A stretch of 64,000 bases of DNA from NCBI RefSeq assembly GCF_023008245.1, contig NZ_CP090145.1, forward strand, positions 2,046,001 through 2,110,000, written 5' to 3'. A program made the translations under genes and the position numbers. This DNA is from Flavobacterium sediminilitoris (lineage in GTDB: Bacteria > Bacteroidota > Bacteroidia > Flavobacteriales > Flavobacteriaceae). Within the stretch, counting starts at the first letter, position 1. Each line of letters begins with the position of its first letter. This document shows positions 43,414-52,002 of the stretch, piece after piece. Below the pieces are notes generated by a model. It saw only the letters and a program-made list of their open reading frames with translations, was not told the DNA's origin and did no database searches.

Positions 43414-44493
43414 TTATAAGTTGTAAATAGTGTAAGATTGATGTGTGTTTTTAATAATGTTTTCTGTTCTTTCAGCATGGGTATCAGAAATGAAAATTTG
43501 TCCAAAAACAGCATCGTTTACCATAGTTACAATTTTTGAAACACGAGATTCGTCTAATTTGTCAAAAATATCATCAAATAAAAGAATAGGTAATTCACCG
43601 CTTTGTTCTTTTATAAATTCAAATTGAGCTAATTTTAAAGCAATTAAAAATGATTTTTGTTGTCCTTGTGATCCGAATTTTTTAATTGGGAAATTATCAA
43701 TTTCAAAAGAAAGGTCATCTTTATGAATGCCGGTACTAGTATATTGTAGCGCTCTGTCTTTATTTAAGTTTTGCTTAAACAATGTAGTTAAATCAGATAT
43801 AAAAAGCTGACTTTGATAAATTAATTGTACTGTTTCTGCTTCACTAGAAATTATAGTGTAGTATTTTTGAAAAATAGGGATGAATTGATCTAAAAAGTGT
43901 TTCCTTTTCTCAAAAATTATTTTACCTAAAGGTTCAAGTTGGTCATCATAGATAGCTAAATTATCTTTGTCAAATATTTGATTTAATGCAAAGTATTTTA
44001 AAAGAGCATTTCGTTGTGCTATTAATTTTTGATATTGTATTAATTCATTTAAATATTTGTTATCTAATGTAGAAATAACACTGTCAATAAATTTTCGTCT
44101 GGTTTCACTTCCTTCGACTATTAAGTCTGTATCAGAAGGTGAAATAATAACTAAAGGAACAAAGCCAATATGTTCTGAAAGTTTTTCGTATATTTTATTG
44201 TTTCGTTTTATTATTTTTTTCTGACCTCTTTTTAAACTACACGAAATTTTTTCTTCTTGTTCGTTTTTGTTAAAAATGGCATCAATTAAGAAAAAATCCT
44301 CATCATGTTTTATATTTTGAGAAGCTAATGGATTAAAATAACTTTTCCCATAAGCTAAATGGTAAATAGCATCTAAAATATTAGTTTTTCCTATTCCGTT
44401 TTTTCCAACAAAACAATTGATTTTACTATCAAAATCAAAAGATTGTGTGGAGATGTTCTTATAGTTAAGTAAGGTGAGATGTTGTAAAAACAC
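43414..44493 (-). CDS. recF: DNA replication and repair protein RecF
   Basis: 359 residues. Walker A GKNGIGKT is at residues 30-37, after the family's opening [16 protein letters not shown]. The ABC signature region reads [20 protein letters not shown] and Walker B is [18 protein letters not shown]. The middle contains [21 protein letters not shown]. RecF loads RecA at gaps with RecO and RecR. In many bacteria recF follows dnaN near the origin; here neither dnaA nor dnaN is near, so the gene has moved away from that cluster, as in other Bacteroidota. Confidence 0.96.
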   Translation of the reverse strand: MFLQHLTLLNYKNISTQSFDFDSKINCFVGKNGIGKTNILDAIYHLAYGKSYFNPLASQNIKHDEDFFLIDAIFNKNEQEEKISCSLKRGQKKIIKRNNKIYEKLSEHIGFVPLVIISPSDTDLIVEGSETRRKFIDSVISTLDNKYLNELIQYQKLIAQRNALLKYFALNQIFDKDNLAIYDDQLEPLGKIIFEKRKHFLDQFIPIFQKYYTIISSEAETVQLIYQSQLFISDLTTLFKQNLNKDRALQYTSTGIHKDDLSFEIDNFPIKKFGSQGQQKSFLIALKLAQFEFIKEQSGELPILLFDDIFDKLDESRVSKIVTMVNDAVFGQIFISDTHAERTENIIKNTHQSYTIYNL

Positions 44494-44528
44494 TATGTAA
44501 TAAATCTTATTAGTATATGAAATTACAG

Positions 44529-44536
44529 CAAAAATA
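44529..44536 (-). promoter_or_regulatory. -7 promoter element for recF
   Basis: TATTTTTG on the minus strand, 35 bases before the start codon at 44493. Confidence 0.55.
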
Positions 44537-44634
44537 CTATGAAATTATATAAAACAATTAAAAAAGCACTTTTAATTTATTCATAGCTTAATAATGTAAG
44601 TATAGCTTAATATAATAATATTTTAAAATATTTT

Positions 44635-44666
44635 TTGTGTCTGTTTCAATAAAAATTATATTTTTG
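44635..44666 (+). promoter_or_regulatory. Bacteroidota promoter for the TPR protein-ribH operon
   Basis: TTG at 44635-44637 and TATTTTTG at 44659-44666 with a 21-base spacer; the ATG is at 44690. Confidence 0.65.
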
Positions 44667-44689
44667 CAACTTTAATAAACTTATTATAA

Positions 44690-45472
44690 ATGGCAACATA
44701 TAACAAAAGAGGTTATAAAGCACCAAAACCAAAAGATGTTTTAGATAACGAAAATGAATTTGAAGAAGTATTAGAATCTGGTGAAAGTACAACGGAAGAA
44801 GTATTTAATACACTTGACGAGACAGCTTCAAGAACAGAAGAATGGGTAGCTAAAAACCAAAAGTTAATTTTAGGAGTTGTAGGTGCTATCGCTTTAGCAA
44901 CAATTGGGTATTTATTATTTAATAAATTTGTAGTAGAGCCTAAAGAAGATAAAGCGTTGAATGACATTTACCAAGCTCAAGTTTATTTTAATGATGCTTT
45001 AGCTAATGCTCAAAACCCAGATTCATTATTTAATTTAGCACTTAAAGGTGGTGAAGGTAAATTAGGATTAATAGGTGTTGCAGAAGAATATTCAGGTACA
45101 AAATCTGGAAATGTAGCAAACTATTATGCGGGTATGGCTTATTTACATACTAAAGATTTTAAAAATGCTGAAAAATACCTTACAGCTTATAAAGCAAATG
45201 ATGCAATAACAAAAGCAGAAGCTTTAGGAGCTTTAGGTGATGCATATTCAGAACTAAATAAAGTTGATGCAGCAATTGATAGTTATAAGAAAGCAGCAGA
45301 ATCTAACGAAAATGATTATACTACTCCAAGATTTTTAATGAAAGCAGCTCAACTATGTTATTTAAATAATAAAAAAGGAGAAGCAAATGCTTTATTCAAA
45401 AAAATTAAAGAGAATTATGAAACGTCAAGAGAAGCTCAAAATATAGATGCTTTAATTACGATGACAGAATAA
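44690..45472 (+). CDS. Tetratricopeptide repeat membrane protein (YfgM-like)
   Basis: 260 residues. An acidic cytoplasmic N-terminus (DVLDNENEFEEVLESGESTT) is followed by one membrane helix (LILGVVGAIALATIGYLLFN, about 64-83) and a periplasmic C-terminal domain of TPR units, with AVYYAGMAYLHT-like YYAGMAYLHTKDFKNAEKYL and GALGDAYSELNKVDAAIDSY. The layout resembles YfgM, a SecYEG-linked periplasmic chaperone partner, but that role is not shown here. It lies eight bases ahead of ribH, a pairing conserved in flavobacteria without a known functional reason. Confidence 0.88.
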   Translation: MATYNKRGYKAPKPKDVLDNENEFEEVLESGESTTEEVFNTLDETASRTEEWVAKNQKLILGVVGAIALATIGYLLFNKFVVEPKEDKALNDIYQAQVYFNDALANAQNPDSLFNLALKGGEGKLGLIGVAEEYSGTKSGNVANYYAGMAYLHTKDFKNAEKYLTAYKANDAITKAEALGALGDAYSELNKVDAAIDSYKKAAESNENDYTTPRFLMKAAQLCYLNNKKGEANALFKKIKENYETSREAQNIDALITMTE

Positions 45473-45479
45473 GCTTATT

Positions 45480-45962
45480 ATGGCTACAGAAAATAAAAAT
45501 TTATCACAATACGATAAAAACACAATCCCAAATGCGAAAGACTTTCGATTTGGGATTGTTGTTTCAGAATGGAATGACGCAATTACGAATGGTTTGTTTG
45601 AAGGTGCAAAAGCAGCTTTAATAGATTGTGGTGCTTTACCAGAAAACATTGTCCGTTGGGATGTGCCAGGAAGTTTTGAACTAATATTTGGTTCAAAAAA
45701 GATGATTGAAACACAAAATGTAGATTGTGTTATTGCAATAGGCTGTGTTATTAAAGGTGAAACGATGCATTTCGAATTTGTATGTGATGGAGTAACTCAA
45801 GGAGTGAAAGATTTAAATTTAAAGTATGATGTACCTACTATTTTTTGCCTTTTAACAGATAATACAATGCAACAGTCTATTGATAGAAGTGGAGGAAAGC
45901 ATGGTAATAAAGGAACAGAAGCTGCTATTGCAGCAATAAAAATGGTAGCCTTAAATAAATAA
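45480..45962 (+). CDS. ribH: 6,7-dimethyl-8-ribityllumazine synthase
   Basis: 160 residues. RibH joins 5-amino-6-ribitylaminouracil with 3,4-dihydroxy-2-butanone 4-phosphate in the penultimate step of riboflavin synthesis. Motifs: GIVVSEWNDAITNGLFEGAK (substrate-site aromatic Trp31), VPGSFELIFGSKKMI, and CVIKGETMHFEFVCDGVTQG with the proton-transfer His97; RSGGKHGNKGTEAAIAAIKM closes the protein. It assembles as pentamers or 60-subunit shells. Other rib genes are not in the window. A hairpin with a T-run follows. Confidence 0.97.
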   Translation: MATENKNLSQYDKNTIPNAKDFRFGIVVSEWNDAITNGLFEGAKAALIDCGALPENIVRWDVPGSFELIFGSKKMIETQNVDCVIAIGCVIKGETMHFEFVCDGVTQGVKDLNLKYDVPTIFCLLTDNTMQQSIDRSGGKHGNKGTEAAIAAIKMVALNK

Positions 45963-45972
45963 AAAAAACTAA

Positions 45973-46025
45973 AAGCCTGAGTTTAATTATTTCAAAGAAA
46001 TAGTTGTCTCAGGTAAGTTTTTAAT
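45973..46025 (+). terminator. Hairpin downstream of ribH
   Basis: CCTGAG (45975-45980) and CTCAGG (46007-46012) form the base of a stem that also contains ATTTC/GAAAT around loop AAA; a short T5 run follows. Likely terminator. The rest of the gap to 46214 shows only the promoter at 46183. Confidence 0.6.
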
Positions 46026-46182
46026 AAAAAAATATTACTTTTTATCACAAAATCCAGATAGGATTTAGCCTAAATTGATAGTTTTATAATAATCAAAAAC
46101 TCATATTGGTTTTTAAGACTTGTAAGTTTCTCTAATTAACAAAATTTGGCAATTTGTATTTCTAATTCTATTTATTTTTAAG

Positions 46183-46190
46183 TATTTTTG
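46183..46190 (+). promoter_or_regulatory. -7 promoter element for the small membrane proteins and mutL
   Basis: TATTTTTG fits TAnnTTTG, 24 bases before the first gene of the group. Confidence 0.55.
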
Positions 46191-46214
46191 ATTCTATAAA
46201 AAAGCACCTAAGTT

Positions 46215-46445
46215 TTGTTGTATAAATCAAAAAATAGAACCTTTAATTATAAGCCTCGATTTTCAAAAGAAAATAATAGAGAGACCAATGATGATTCTTT
46301 GTCAGAGGAAGATTTTATTTCAAAATGGAAAGGTGTGCATGGGCAAAATAAAAAAACAAAAACAGTTCTGCCAATAAGTGTATTAATACTATTACTGGTA
46401 TTATTATTGATAGGTATATATGTGTTAGATTCCTATGTTGAATAA
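46215..46445 (+). CDS. Small tail-anchored membrane protein, paralogue 1
   Basis: 76 residues from a TTG at 46215 (a second TTG follows directly). The start motif is YKSKNRTFNYKPRFSK, then an acidic stretch and one C-terminal membrane helix (VLPISVLILLLVLLLIGIYVL). The beginning closely matches that of the next gene (KRKNKKFSYQPRYFDD), so the two are paralogues in tandem. No family function is known. No ATG is available near the start, and the alignment with the next protein supports the TTG. It belongs to the same message as mutL. Confidence 0.7.
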   Translation: MLYKSKNRTFNYKPRFSKENNRETNDDSLSEEDFISKWKGVHGQNKKTKTVLPISVLILLLVLLLIGIYVLDSYVE

Positions 46446-46461
46446 TTAAAATAAAAGTAAA

Positions 46462-46749
46462 ATGGGACTTTTGGGGAAAAGAAAAAATAAAAAATTTAGT
46501 TATCAACCAAGATATTTTGATGATAAAGGAGAAGGAAATCCTTTTGAAATTAAACATAAATTTGACGAATATCGAGTAACCATAGGTTCAGATAGAGGGT
46601 TGAAAGCAAAATTTATGAAAGCTTTAAATGATTTTAAACATAATCAAAACAAAGAAGCGAATAGGAGAATTTTGATTATAATAAGTATTTTGATACTTAT
46701 TTTTTTATTTATAATTGACTTTGACTTATCGGTCTTTAAAAGAAAATAA
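46462..46749 (+). CDS. Small tail-anchored membrane protein, paralogue 2 (often misnamed riboflavin synthase beta)
   Basis: 95 residues: GKRKNKKFSYQPRYFDD at the N-terminus, an EGNPFEIKHKFDEYR block, a charged middle and one C-terminal membrane helix (ILIIISILILIFLFIIDF). Its stop codon touches the mutL start with no gap, so translation is coupled. Homologues directly ahead of mutL occur in many flavobacteria, where databases sometimes call them riboflavin synthase subunit beta because ribH is near; nothing in the sequence supports that name. Function unknown; a coiled, cytoplasm-facing head on a membrane anchor is all that can be seen. Confidence 0.82.
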   Translation: MGLLGKRKNKKFSYQPRYFDDKGEGNPFEIKHKFDEYRVTIGSDRGLKAKFMKALNDFKHNQNKEANRRILIIISILILIFLFIIDFDLSVFKRK

Positions 46750-48612
46750 ATGTCCAGTATAATTCAATTATTACCTGATCATGTTGCGAATCAGATTGCA
46801 GCAGGTGAGGTTGTTCAAAGACCAGCTTCTGTTGTAAAAGAATTACTTGAAAATGCTATCGATGCAAAAGCAAATGATGTTAAATTAATTGTTAAAGATG
46901 CAGGAAAAACATTAATTCAAGTTATTGATAATGGAGTAGGAATGAGTGTTACAGACGCTCGTTTGTGTTTTGAACGCCATGCTACATCAAAGATTCGTTT
47001 AGCAGAAGATTTATTCGATTTAAGTACAAAAGGGTTTCGCGGTGAAGCATTAGCTTCTATTGCGGCAATTGCTCATGTGGAGCTAAAAACAAAACAGGAT
47101 CAGGAAGAATTAGGACATCACATTGTTATAGAAGGAAGTAAATTTATATCACAAGATGTTGCAGTTCTACCAAAAGGAACCTCATTTTTAGTAAAAAATT
47201 TATTTTTTAATATTCCAGCTCGAAGAAATTTCTTAAAATCTGAAACAGTTGAAATGCGTCATATTGTTGATGAATTTCAACGTGTTGCATTAGCTCATCC
47301 AAATATTTATTTCACATTGATCCATAATGGAAGTGAAATGTTTAATTTACCTGCTTCAAATTACAGACAGCGTATTGTGAATCTTTTAGGAGGTAAAACA
47401 AATGAAAAATTAGTTCCAGTAACAGAAGATACAGAAATTGTAAAAATAAGTGGTTTTGTTGGTAAGCCTGAATATGCTAAAAAGAGTAGAGGAGAACAAT
47501 TCTTTTTTGTGAATGATAGATTTATAAAAAGTGGTTATTTACACCATGCAATTATGAATGCCTATGATGGATTATTAAAAGAAGGAAATCAACCGAGCTA
47601 TTTTTTGTATTTACAAGTTCCTCCAAATACCATAGATATCAATATTCATCCTACTAAAACAGAGATTAAATTTGACGACGAACAAGCTTTATATGCTATT
47701 TTACGTTCTGCTATAAAACATAGCTTAGGACAGTTTAATGTGGCTCCTGTTTTAGATTTTGAACGCGATCCTAATTTAGATACTCCTTATGAGTATAAGA
47801 ATAAAGATAGTGATTCTCCTACTATTCAGGTTGATGCAAATTTTAATCCTTTTATAGAAGATAAACCAGTAAGAAATAATAATAATTCATACGCTTCAAG
47901 TGGAAATTATACGAAGAGAGAAACTGCAAATTCTTGGGAAAGTTTATATGTAGATTTAAGAAAGGATACTGCGGAAGTAGAAAGCATTTCATTTGAAAGT
48001 GAAGAGGTAACAGGTTCTTTTTTTGATAATATGGAAGTTGAAAATACAACTTCAAGAACCTACCAAATACACAAAAAGTATATCGTTAGTTCCATAAAAT
48101 CAGGAATGCTTGTTATTGATCAAAATAAAGCACATCAACGTATTTTATACGAACAATATTTGACAAATATTACAGTTAAACATGCTTCAAGTCAGCAATT
48201 ATTATTTCCATTAGAATTGTATTTTTCTAGAGAAGAAATTCAGTTTATCAAAGAACTACAACCTTCATTAGAAAATACAGGATTTATATTTGACAATATT
48301 AAAGAAGATAGTATTCAAATAGGAGGAATTCCTGTTTCCATTCAAGAGAGTGAAGTAAGTATTTTGCTAGAAGAACTAATAAATGGATTGCAACATAATA
48401 TTCCTGAAAGTACTTTCTCTTTAAATGATGGAATTGCAAAGACAATGGCAAAAAGTCTTGCCGTAAAAACAGGAACATATTTAGCAGAAATAGAACAAGA
48501 GAACTTGGTTAATGGCTTATTTGCTTGTAAAGATCCAAACGTTTCTCCATTTAATAAACCGATCTTCATTACTATAAGTGTAGAAGATTTAGATAAAAAG
48601 TTTGCATTATGA
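46750..48612 (+). CDS. mutL: DNA mismatch repair protein MutL
   Basis: 620 residues. The GHKL ATPase domain is complete: IAAGEVVQRPASVVKELLEN, DNGVGM, HATSKI and GFRGEALASIAAI, followed by the transducer domain. A low-complexity linker covers about 340-430. The C-terminal domain starts near 440 and reads LVIDQNKAHQRILYEQYL, where endonuclease-type MutL proteins have DQHAxxExxxYE: the His and the first Glu are Asn and Gln. The CPHGRP-type motif near the end is also missing (KDPNVSPFNKPIFITI). This MutL probably lacks endonuclease activity. MutS is not in the window. The gene overlaps the next by four bases (ATGA). Confidence 0.95.
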   Translation: MSSIIQLLPDHVANQIAAGEVVQRPASVVKELLENAIDAKANDVKLIVKDAGKTLIQVIDNGVGMSVTDARLCFERHATSKIRLAEDLFDLSTKGFRGEALASIAAIAHVELKTKQDQEELGHHIVIEGSKFISQDVAVLPKGTSFLVKNLFFNIPARRNFLKSETVEMRHIVDEFQRVALAHPNIYFTLIHNGSEMFNLPASNYRQRIVNLLGGKTNEKLVPVTEDTEIVKISGFVGKPEYAKKSRGEQFFFVNDRFIKSGYLHHAIMNAYDGLLKEGNQPSYFLYLQVPPNTIDINIHPTKTEIKFDDEQALYAILRSAIKHSLGQFNVAPVLDFERDPNLDTPYEYKNKDSDSPTIQVDANFNPFIEDKPVRNNNNSYASSGNYTKRETANSWESLYVDLRKDTAEVESISFESEEVTGSFFDNMEVENTTSRTYQIHKKYIVSSIKSGMLVIDQNKAHQRILYEQYLTNITVKHASSQQLLFPLELYFSREEIQFIKELQPSLENTGFIFDNIKEDSIQIGGIPVSIQESEVSILLEELINGLQHNIPESTFSLNDGIAKTMAKSLAVKTGTYLAEIEQENLVNGLFACKDPNVSPFNKPIFITISVEDLDKKFAL

Positions 48613-49361
48613 TTAGAATGACAGATATGGTAAAGCATTTGCTTATCATCAATATTATATTTTTTATAGGGAGTTATATATTACCTAATTCTATTGATTT
48701 ATTAGCATTACATTACTTTGAAAGTGATAAGTTCCAATTTTGGCAACCTATTACACACATGTTTATGCATGGAGGTCCAATGCATATTTTCTTTAATATG
48801 TTTGCTTTGGTTTCTTTTGGAAGTGCTTTAGAGCAAATGTGGGGAAGTAATAAATTTCTATTTTTCTACTTTTCATGTGGAATTGGAGCAGCTTTACTTC
48901 ACACAGGAGCAAATTATTATCAATTTCATAATGGACTAAATGTATTGTTAGAAAATGGAGTAGATAAAGAGGTTATTTTTGAAATATTAAACCAAGGAAA
49001 GTATAGCACAAACTGGACTGAATATCTTTCACAGAGTAGTTTAGATGGAATGGCTTCTTCATTTATAGCTCCAGCAGTAGGTGCTTCAGGAGCAATTTAT
49101 GGTTTATTAGTAGCTTTTGCTTTTATGTTTCCTAATGCAGAATTAGCATTGATGTTTATTCCTGTGCCAATTAAAGCAAAATATTTTGTTCCAGGATTGT
49201 TAACAATAGATTTATATTTAGGATTACAAGGAAGTTCATTATTTGGTAGTGGAGGAACAGGAGTAGCTCACTTTGCTCATTTAGGAGGAGCATTAGTAGG
49301 ATTTATTATGATGTGGTATTGGAAAAAGAATCAGTTTAATAAAAATCGTTGGGACAGATAA
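48609..49361 (+). CDS. Rhomboid family intramembrane serine protease 1
   Basis: 250 residues, six predicted membrane helices. The catalytic dyad is Ser160 in the GASGAIYGLL motif and His224 in AHFAHLGGALVG. An extended loop of about 50 residues (QFHNGLNVLLENGVDKEVIF to SSLDGMASSF) is inserted before the serine helix. HMFMHGGPMHIFFNMFALV carries the conserved HxxxN region. It cuts transmembrane proteins within the membrane; substrates unknown. Start overlaps the mutL stop (ATGA); a second rhomboid gene follows 24 bases later. Confidence 0.94.
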   Translation: MIRMTDMVKHLLIINIIFFIGSYILPNSIDLLALHYFESDKFQFWQPITHMFMHGGPMHIFFNMFALVSFGSALEQMWGSNKFLFFYFSCGIGAALLHTGANYYQFHNGLNVLLENGVDKEVIFEILNQGKYSTNWTEYLSQSSLDGMASSFIAPAVGASGAIYGLLVAFAFMFPNAELALMFIPVPIKAKYFVPGLLTIDLYLGLQGSSLFGSGGTGVAHFAHLGGALVGFIMMWYWKKNQFNKNRWDR

Positions 49362-49385
49362 CAAAATAATCTAATAAATAGATTT

Positions 49386-50240
49386 ATGAATATTATAGAA
49401 GATATAAAACAGCAATATAAAACAGGAGGTATAGTTCAAAGATTAATTTTTTGGAATATAGGAATCTTTGTGCTGTCAATTATTTTCTTTTTCTCATTTA
49501 AAACCAAATCGTTTAATTACCCTATATGGTTAGGCTTGTTTTCTGATAATAATCAGTTAATATTTAGACCATGGACATTAATAAGTTACATGTTTCTTCA
49601 TGCTGGTTTTTTGCACTTGTTTTTCAATCTAATGGTTTTACATTTTTCGGGTAGATTATTTATAAACTATTTTACAGGAAGACAATTATTAGGACTTTAT
49701 ATTTTAGGAGGTATTTTCTCAGGATTAATATTTTTAATTTCATTTTATATTCTAGGAGAATATTCTGTCTTAGTTGGAGCAAGTGGAGCAATAATGTCAA
49801 TCTTAATAGCAGTTGCAACTTATGCGCCTTATATGTTATTGCGAATGCCATTAATTGGAACAGTAAAACTATGGCAAGTAGCTGCTGTGATTGTTTTGTT
49901 AGACTTAATTCAAGTTCCTATAAGTAATACTGGAGGACATTTGGCTCATTTAGGAGGAGCATTATTTGGATTTTTATATGTAAAATTGTTGAAAAATGGA
50001 ACCGATTTATCAAAAGGAATTTCAAAACTACAAGATGCATTTGAAGATTTAATTTCACCAAAAAAGAAAACTCCTTTTAAAACCGTACACAAGAATACAA
50101 GTAAAACCACTACATTTACAAATCAGACAACAAATATCGATCAAAAAAAGATTGATGATATCTTAGATCGGATTAGTAAATCAGGTTATGATAGTTTGAG
50201 TAAAGAAGAAAAAGATTTTTTATTTAAAACAGGAAAATAA
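49386..50240 (+). CDS. Rhomboid family intramembrane serine protease 2
   Basis: 284 residues. The dyad is Ser133 (VGASGAIMSIL) and His188 (GGHLAHLGGALFG); the HAGFLHLFFNLMVL segment is the conserved HxxxN helix. After the membrane domain (to about residue 198) a cytoplasmic tail of about 85 residues, Lys/Thr-rich, ends with a DDILDRISKSGYDSLSKEEKD block typical of DUF6576-type tails in flavobacterial rhomboids. It differs from its neighbour by lacking the inserted loop and having this tail, so the two are not a recent duplication. The next gene starts on the following base. Confidence 0.93.
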   Translation: MNIIEDIKQQYKTGGIVQRLIFWNIGIFVLSIIFFFSFKTKSFNYPIWLGLFSDNNQLIFRPWTLISYMFLHAGFLHLFFNLMVLHFSGRLFINYFTGRQLLGLYILGGIFSGLIFLISFYILGEYSVLVGASGAIMSILIAVATYAPYMLLRMPLIGTVKLWQVAAVIVLLDLIQVPISNTGGHLAHLGGALFGFLYVKLLKNGTDLSKGISKLQDAFEDLISPKKKTPFKTVHKNTSKTTTFTNQTTNIDQKKIDDILDRISKSGYDSLSKEEKDFLFKTGK

Positions 50241-51287
50241 TTGAAAAAAGAATCGTGGATAAGTAGGCTTGCATTTTTCGTTAATAAAGTTTTAGCTATA
50301 TTGACGTTTTTGGCTTATATATTACCTTTCTTAGCTCCTAAATTATTTCCTTTTCTAAGTGTATTAACGCTTTTATTACCTCTTTTTCTAATTGTAAATT
50401 TTATTTTTTTTATTGTTTGGGTCTTACAATTAAAACGAAAAGCATTATTATCTGGATTTGTATTATTAATTGGTATCACATTTATAAATAAGTTATATCG
50501 TTTTTCTGAAACTAACGAAAAAGCAGAATCAAACGATTTTACTTTAATGAGTTATAATGTCCGTTTATTTAATAAATACGAATGGTTGCCCAATAAAAAA
50601 GTACCAAGTGATATTTCAGATGTTATTCAGAATTATAATCCTGACATTTTATGTTTACAAGAATATACACCTAATGAAAATGTAAGATTGAGAAACTTTC
50701 CTTTTAAAAACATAGAATTAGAGGGAAATAAAAACAAATATGGTCAGGCAATTTTTTCTAAATATGAAATTATAAATACAGGTGAAATTGATTTTCCAAA
50801 CTCTAGTAATAATGTGATTTTTGCGGATATAGTAAAGTTTAAAGACACTATACGAGTATATAGCATGCATTTACAATCAATAAAAATTAGTACAGATATT
50901 CATGAGAAACTAGATGAAAACAAATCTAAATTTATTTTCATGAGAATAAGTGAGGCTTTTAAAGAACAACAATTACAATCAGAGTTAATTAAAGCACATT
51001 ATGATAGTTGTAAGTATCCAAAAATTATTTGTGGAGATTTAAACAATAGTGCTTTCTCTTATGTATATAGAAATATAAAAGGAGAAATGAATGATGCATT
51101 TGAAGAAGCAGGATCGGGTTTTGGAAAATCGTATAATTTTAAATATTATCCTGCTCGAATTGACTATGTTTTTGTTGAAGATATTTTTAAAGTAAAAGAA
51201 TTTCAAACTAATAATCAAGTAAAACTAAGCGACCATTTTCCAGTTATTACACGATTAGAAATAGTTGAAAAAGAATCGAAGAAATAA
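50241..51287 (+). CDS. Membrane-anchored endonuclease/exonuclease/phosphatase (EEP) family protein
   Basis: 348 residues from a TTG that follows directly on the previous stop codon, which implies coupled translation. Three N-terminal membrane helices (about 15-90) lead to a periplasmic EEP domain: FTLMSYNVRLFN, DILCLQEYTPNEN with the catalytic Glu, IRVYSMHLQSIKI, the PKIICGDLNNSAFSYVY motif with Asp and Asn, RIDYVFVED and the final LSDHFPVITRLE with the Asp-His pair. All active-site residues are present. Substrate could be DNA, a phosphoinositide-like lipid or another phosphoester; the outward orientation argues for a role outside the cytoplasm. Confidence 0.9.
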   Translation: MKKESWISRLAFFVNKVLAILTFLAYILPFLAPKLFPFLSVLTLLLPLFLIVNFIFFIVWVLQLKRKALLSGFVLLIGITFINKLYRFSETNEKAESNDFTLMSYNVRLFNKYEWLPNKKVPSDISDVIQNYNPDILCLQEYTPNENVRLRNFPFKNIELEGNKNKYGQAIFSKYEIINTGEIDFPNSSNNVIFADIVKFKDTIRVYSMHLQSIKISTDIHEKLDENKSKFIFMRISEAFKEQQLQSELIKAHYDSCKYPKIICGDLNNSAFSYVYRNIKGEMNDAFEEAGSGFGKSYNFKYYPARIDYVFVEDIFKVKEFQTNNQVKLSDHFPVITRLEIVEKESKK

Positions 51288-51293
51288 TATACT

Positions 51294-51905
51294 TTATATT
51301 GTTTGTCTTAATAAGTATTCTTTTGCATGTCTACCTTCATTAAATAATAAATCTAGAATACTTAAATTAGGAATAAAATTATGTTTCTCGTTAAATACCT
51401 GAATATAATCTTCATTTATAAACATGTCTTTCTTTCCGTTTGCTAAAGATCTAAAATCTGTGAAATTAGGTGTCTCATGGAAAAATTCTTCCGTTTTAGA
51501 AAATGGAAGTGTAATCCCTAAACAGTCATTAATAACTGCAAAGATTTCAAAATTCAAATCCATCATAAAAGTGTGTTGCTTTTCAAATATCGGACGAAAG
51601 TCATCTTCAAAAAACTCAAAAAAAGGAGAAGTTCTATAAGCAGCTTCAAGGGATTTAAAATGATTTTTTTGCCAATCAAATGCATTTTCAATTTTAACGT
51701 CTTTGTATTTCTGATGTGCTGTTTTATTATGCTTTATAGGAATATTTAGCATTTGAATACCATTTGGACTGTAAATATACATTCTATTACGATTGGTTTG
51801 TTTCTGAAAATTATCTTCAACTTCAAAAGTAATTGTTTCCGCCTGTAACATAGCAGTATAATGACTTATAGATGGAAAGTAAGTAGGATGTAATAAAATA
51901 TTCAT
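51294..51905 (-). CDS. WbqC family protein
   Basis: 203 residues from the ATG at 51905; a GTG at 51917 in the same frame is less likely. WbqC pattern: ILLHPTYFPSISHYTAMLQA at the start, FQKQTNRNRMYIYSPNGIQM and LNIPIKHNKTAHQKYKDVKI, then AYRTSPFFEFFEDDFRPIFE. The family is named from a gene in an O-antigen cluster and is thought to act in transfer of an amino acid or sugar to glycans, but no activity is proved. Its position behind lepB is conserved in Bacteroidota. It is the last gene of the cluster and convergent with the EEP gene, six bases away. Confidence 0.9.
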   Translation of the reverse strand: MNILLHPTYFPSISHYTAMLQAETITFEVEDNFQKQTNRNRMYIYSPNGIQMLNIPIKHNKTAHQKYKDVKIENAFDWQKNHFKSLEAAYRTSPFFEFFEDDFRPIFEKQHTFMMDLNFEIFAVINDCLGITLPFSKTEEFFHETPNFTDFRSLANGKKDMFINEDYIQVFNEKHNFIPNLSILDLLFNEGRHAKEYLLRQTI

Positions 51906-52002
51906 TTTTTTAAACACTAAGATTGTTTATTTCTTTTAGTAAGAATTTTATTTTTCAAGAATGTATTGAATCTAAATACATTCTTGAAAAATAAAGTAAT
52001 GA

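Noticed and set aside
46315..46557. Minus-strand frame antisense to the two small membrane proteins
   Set aside because: The plus-strand pair is supported by mutual similarity and by coupling to mutL.
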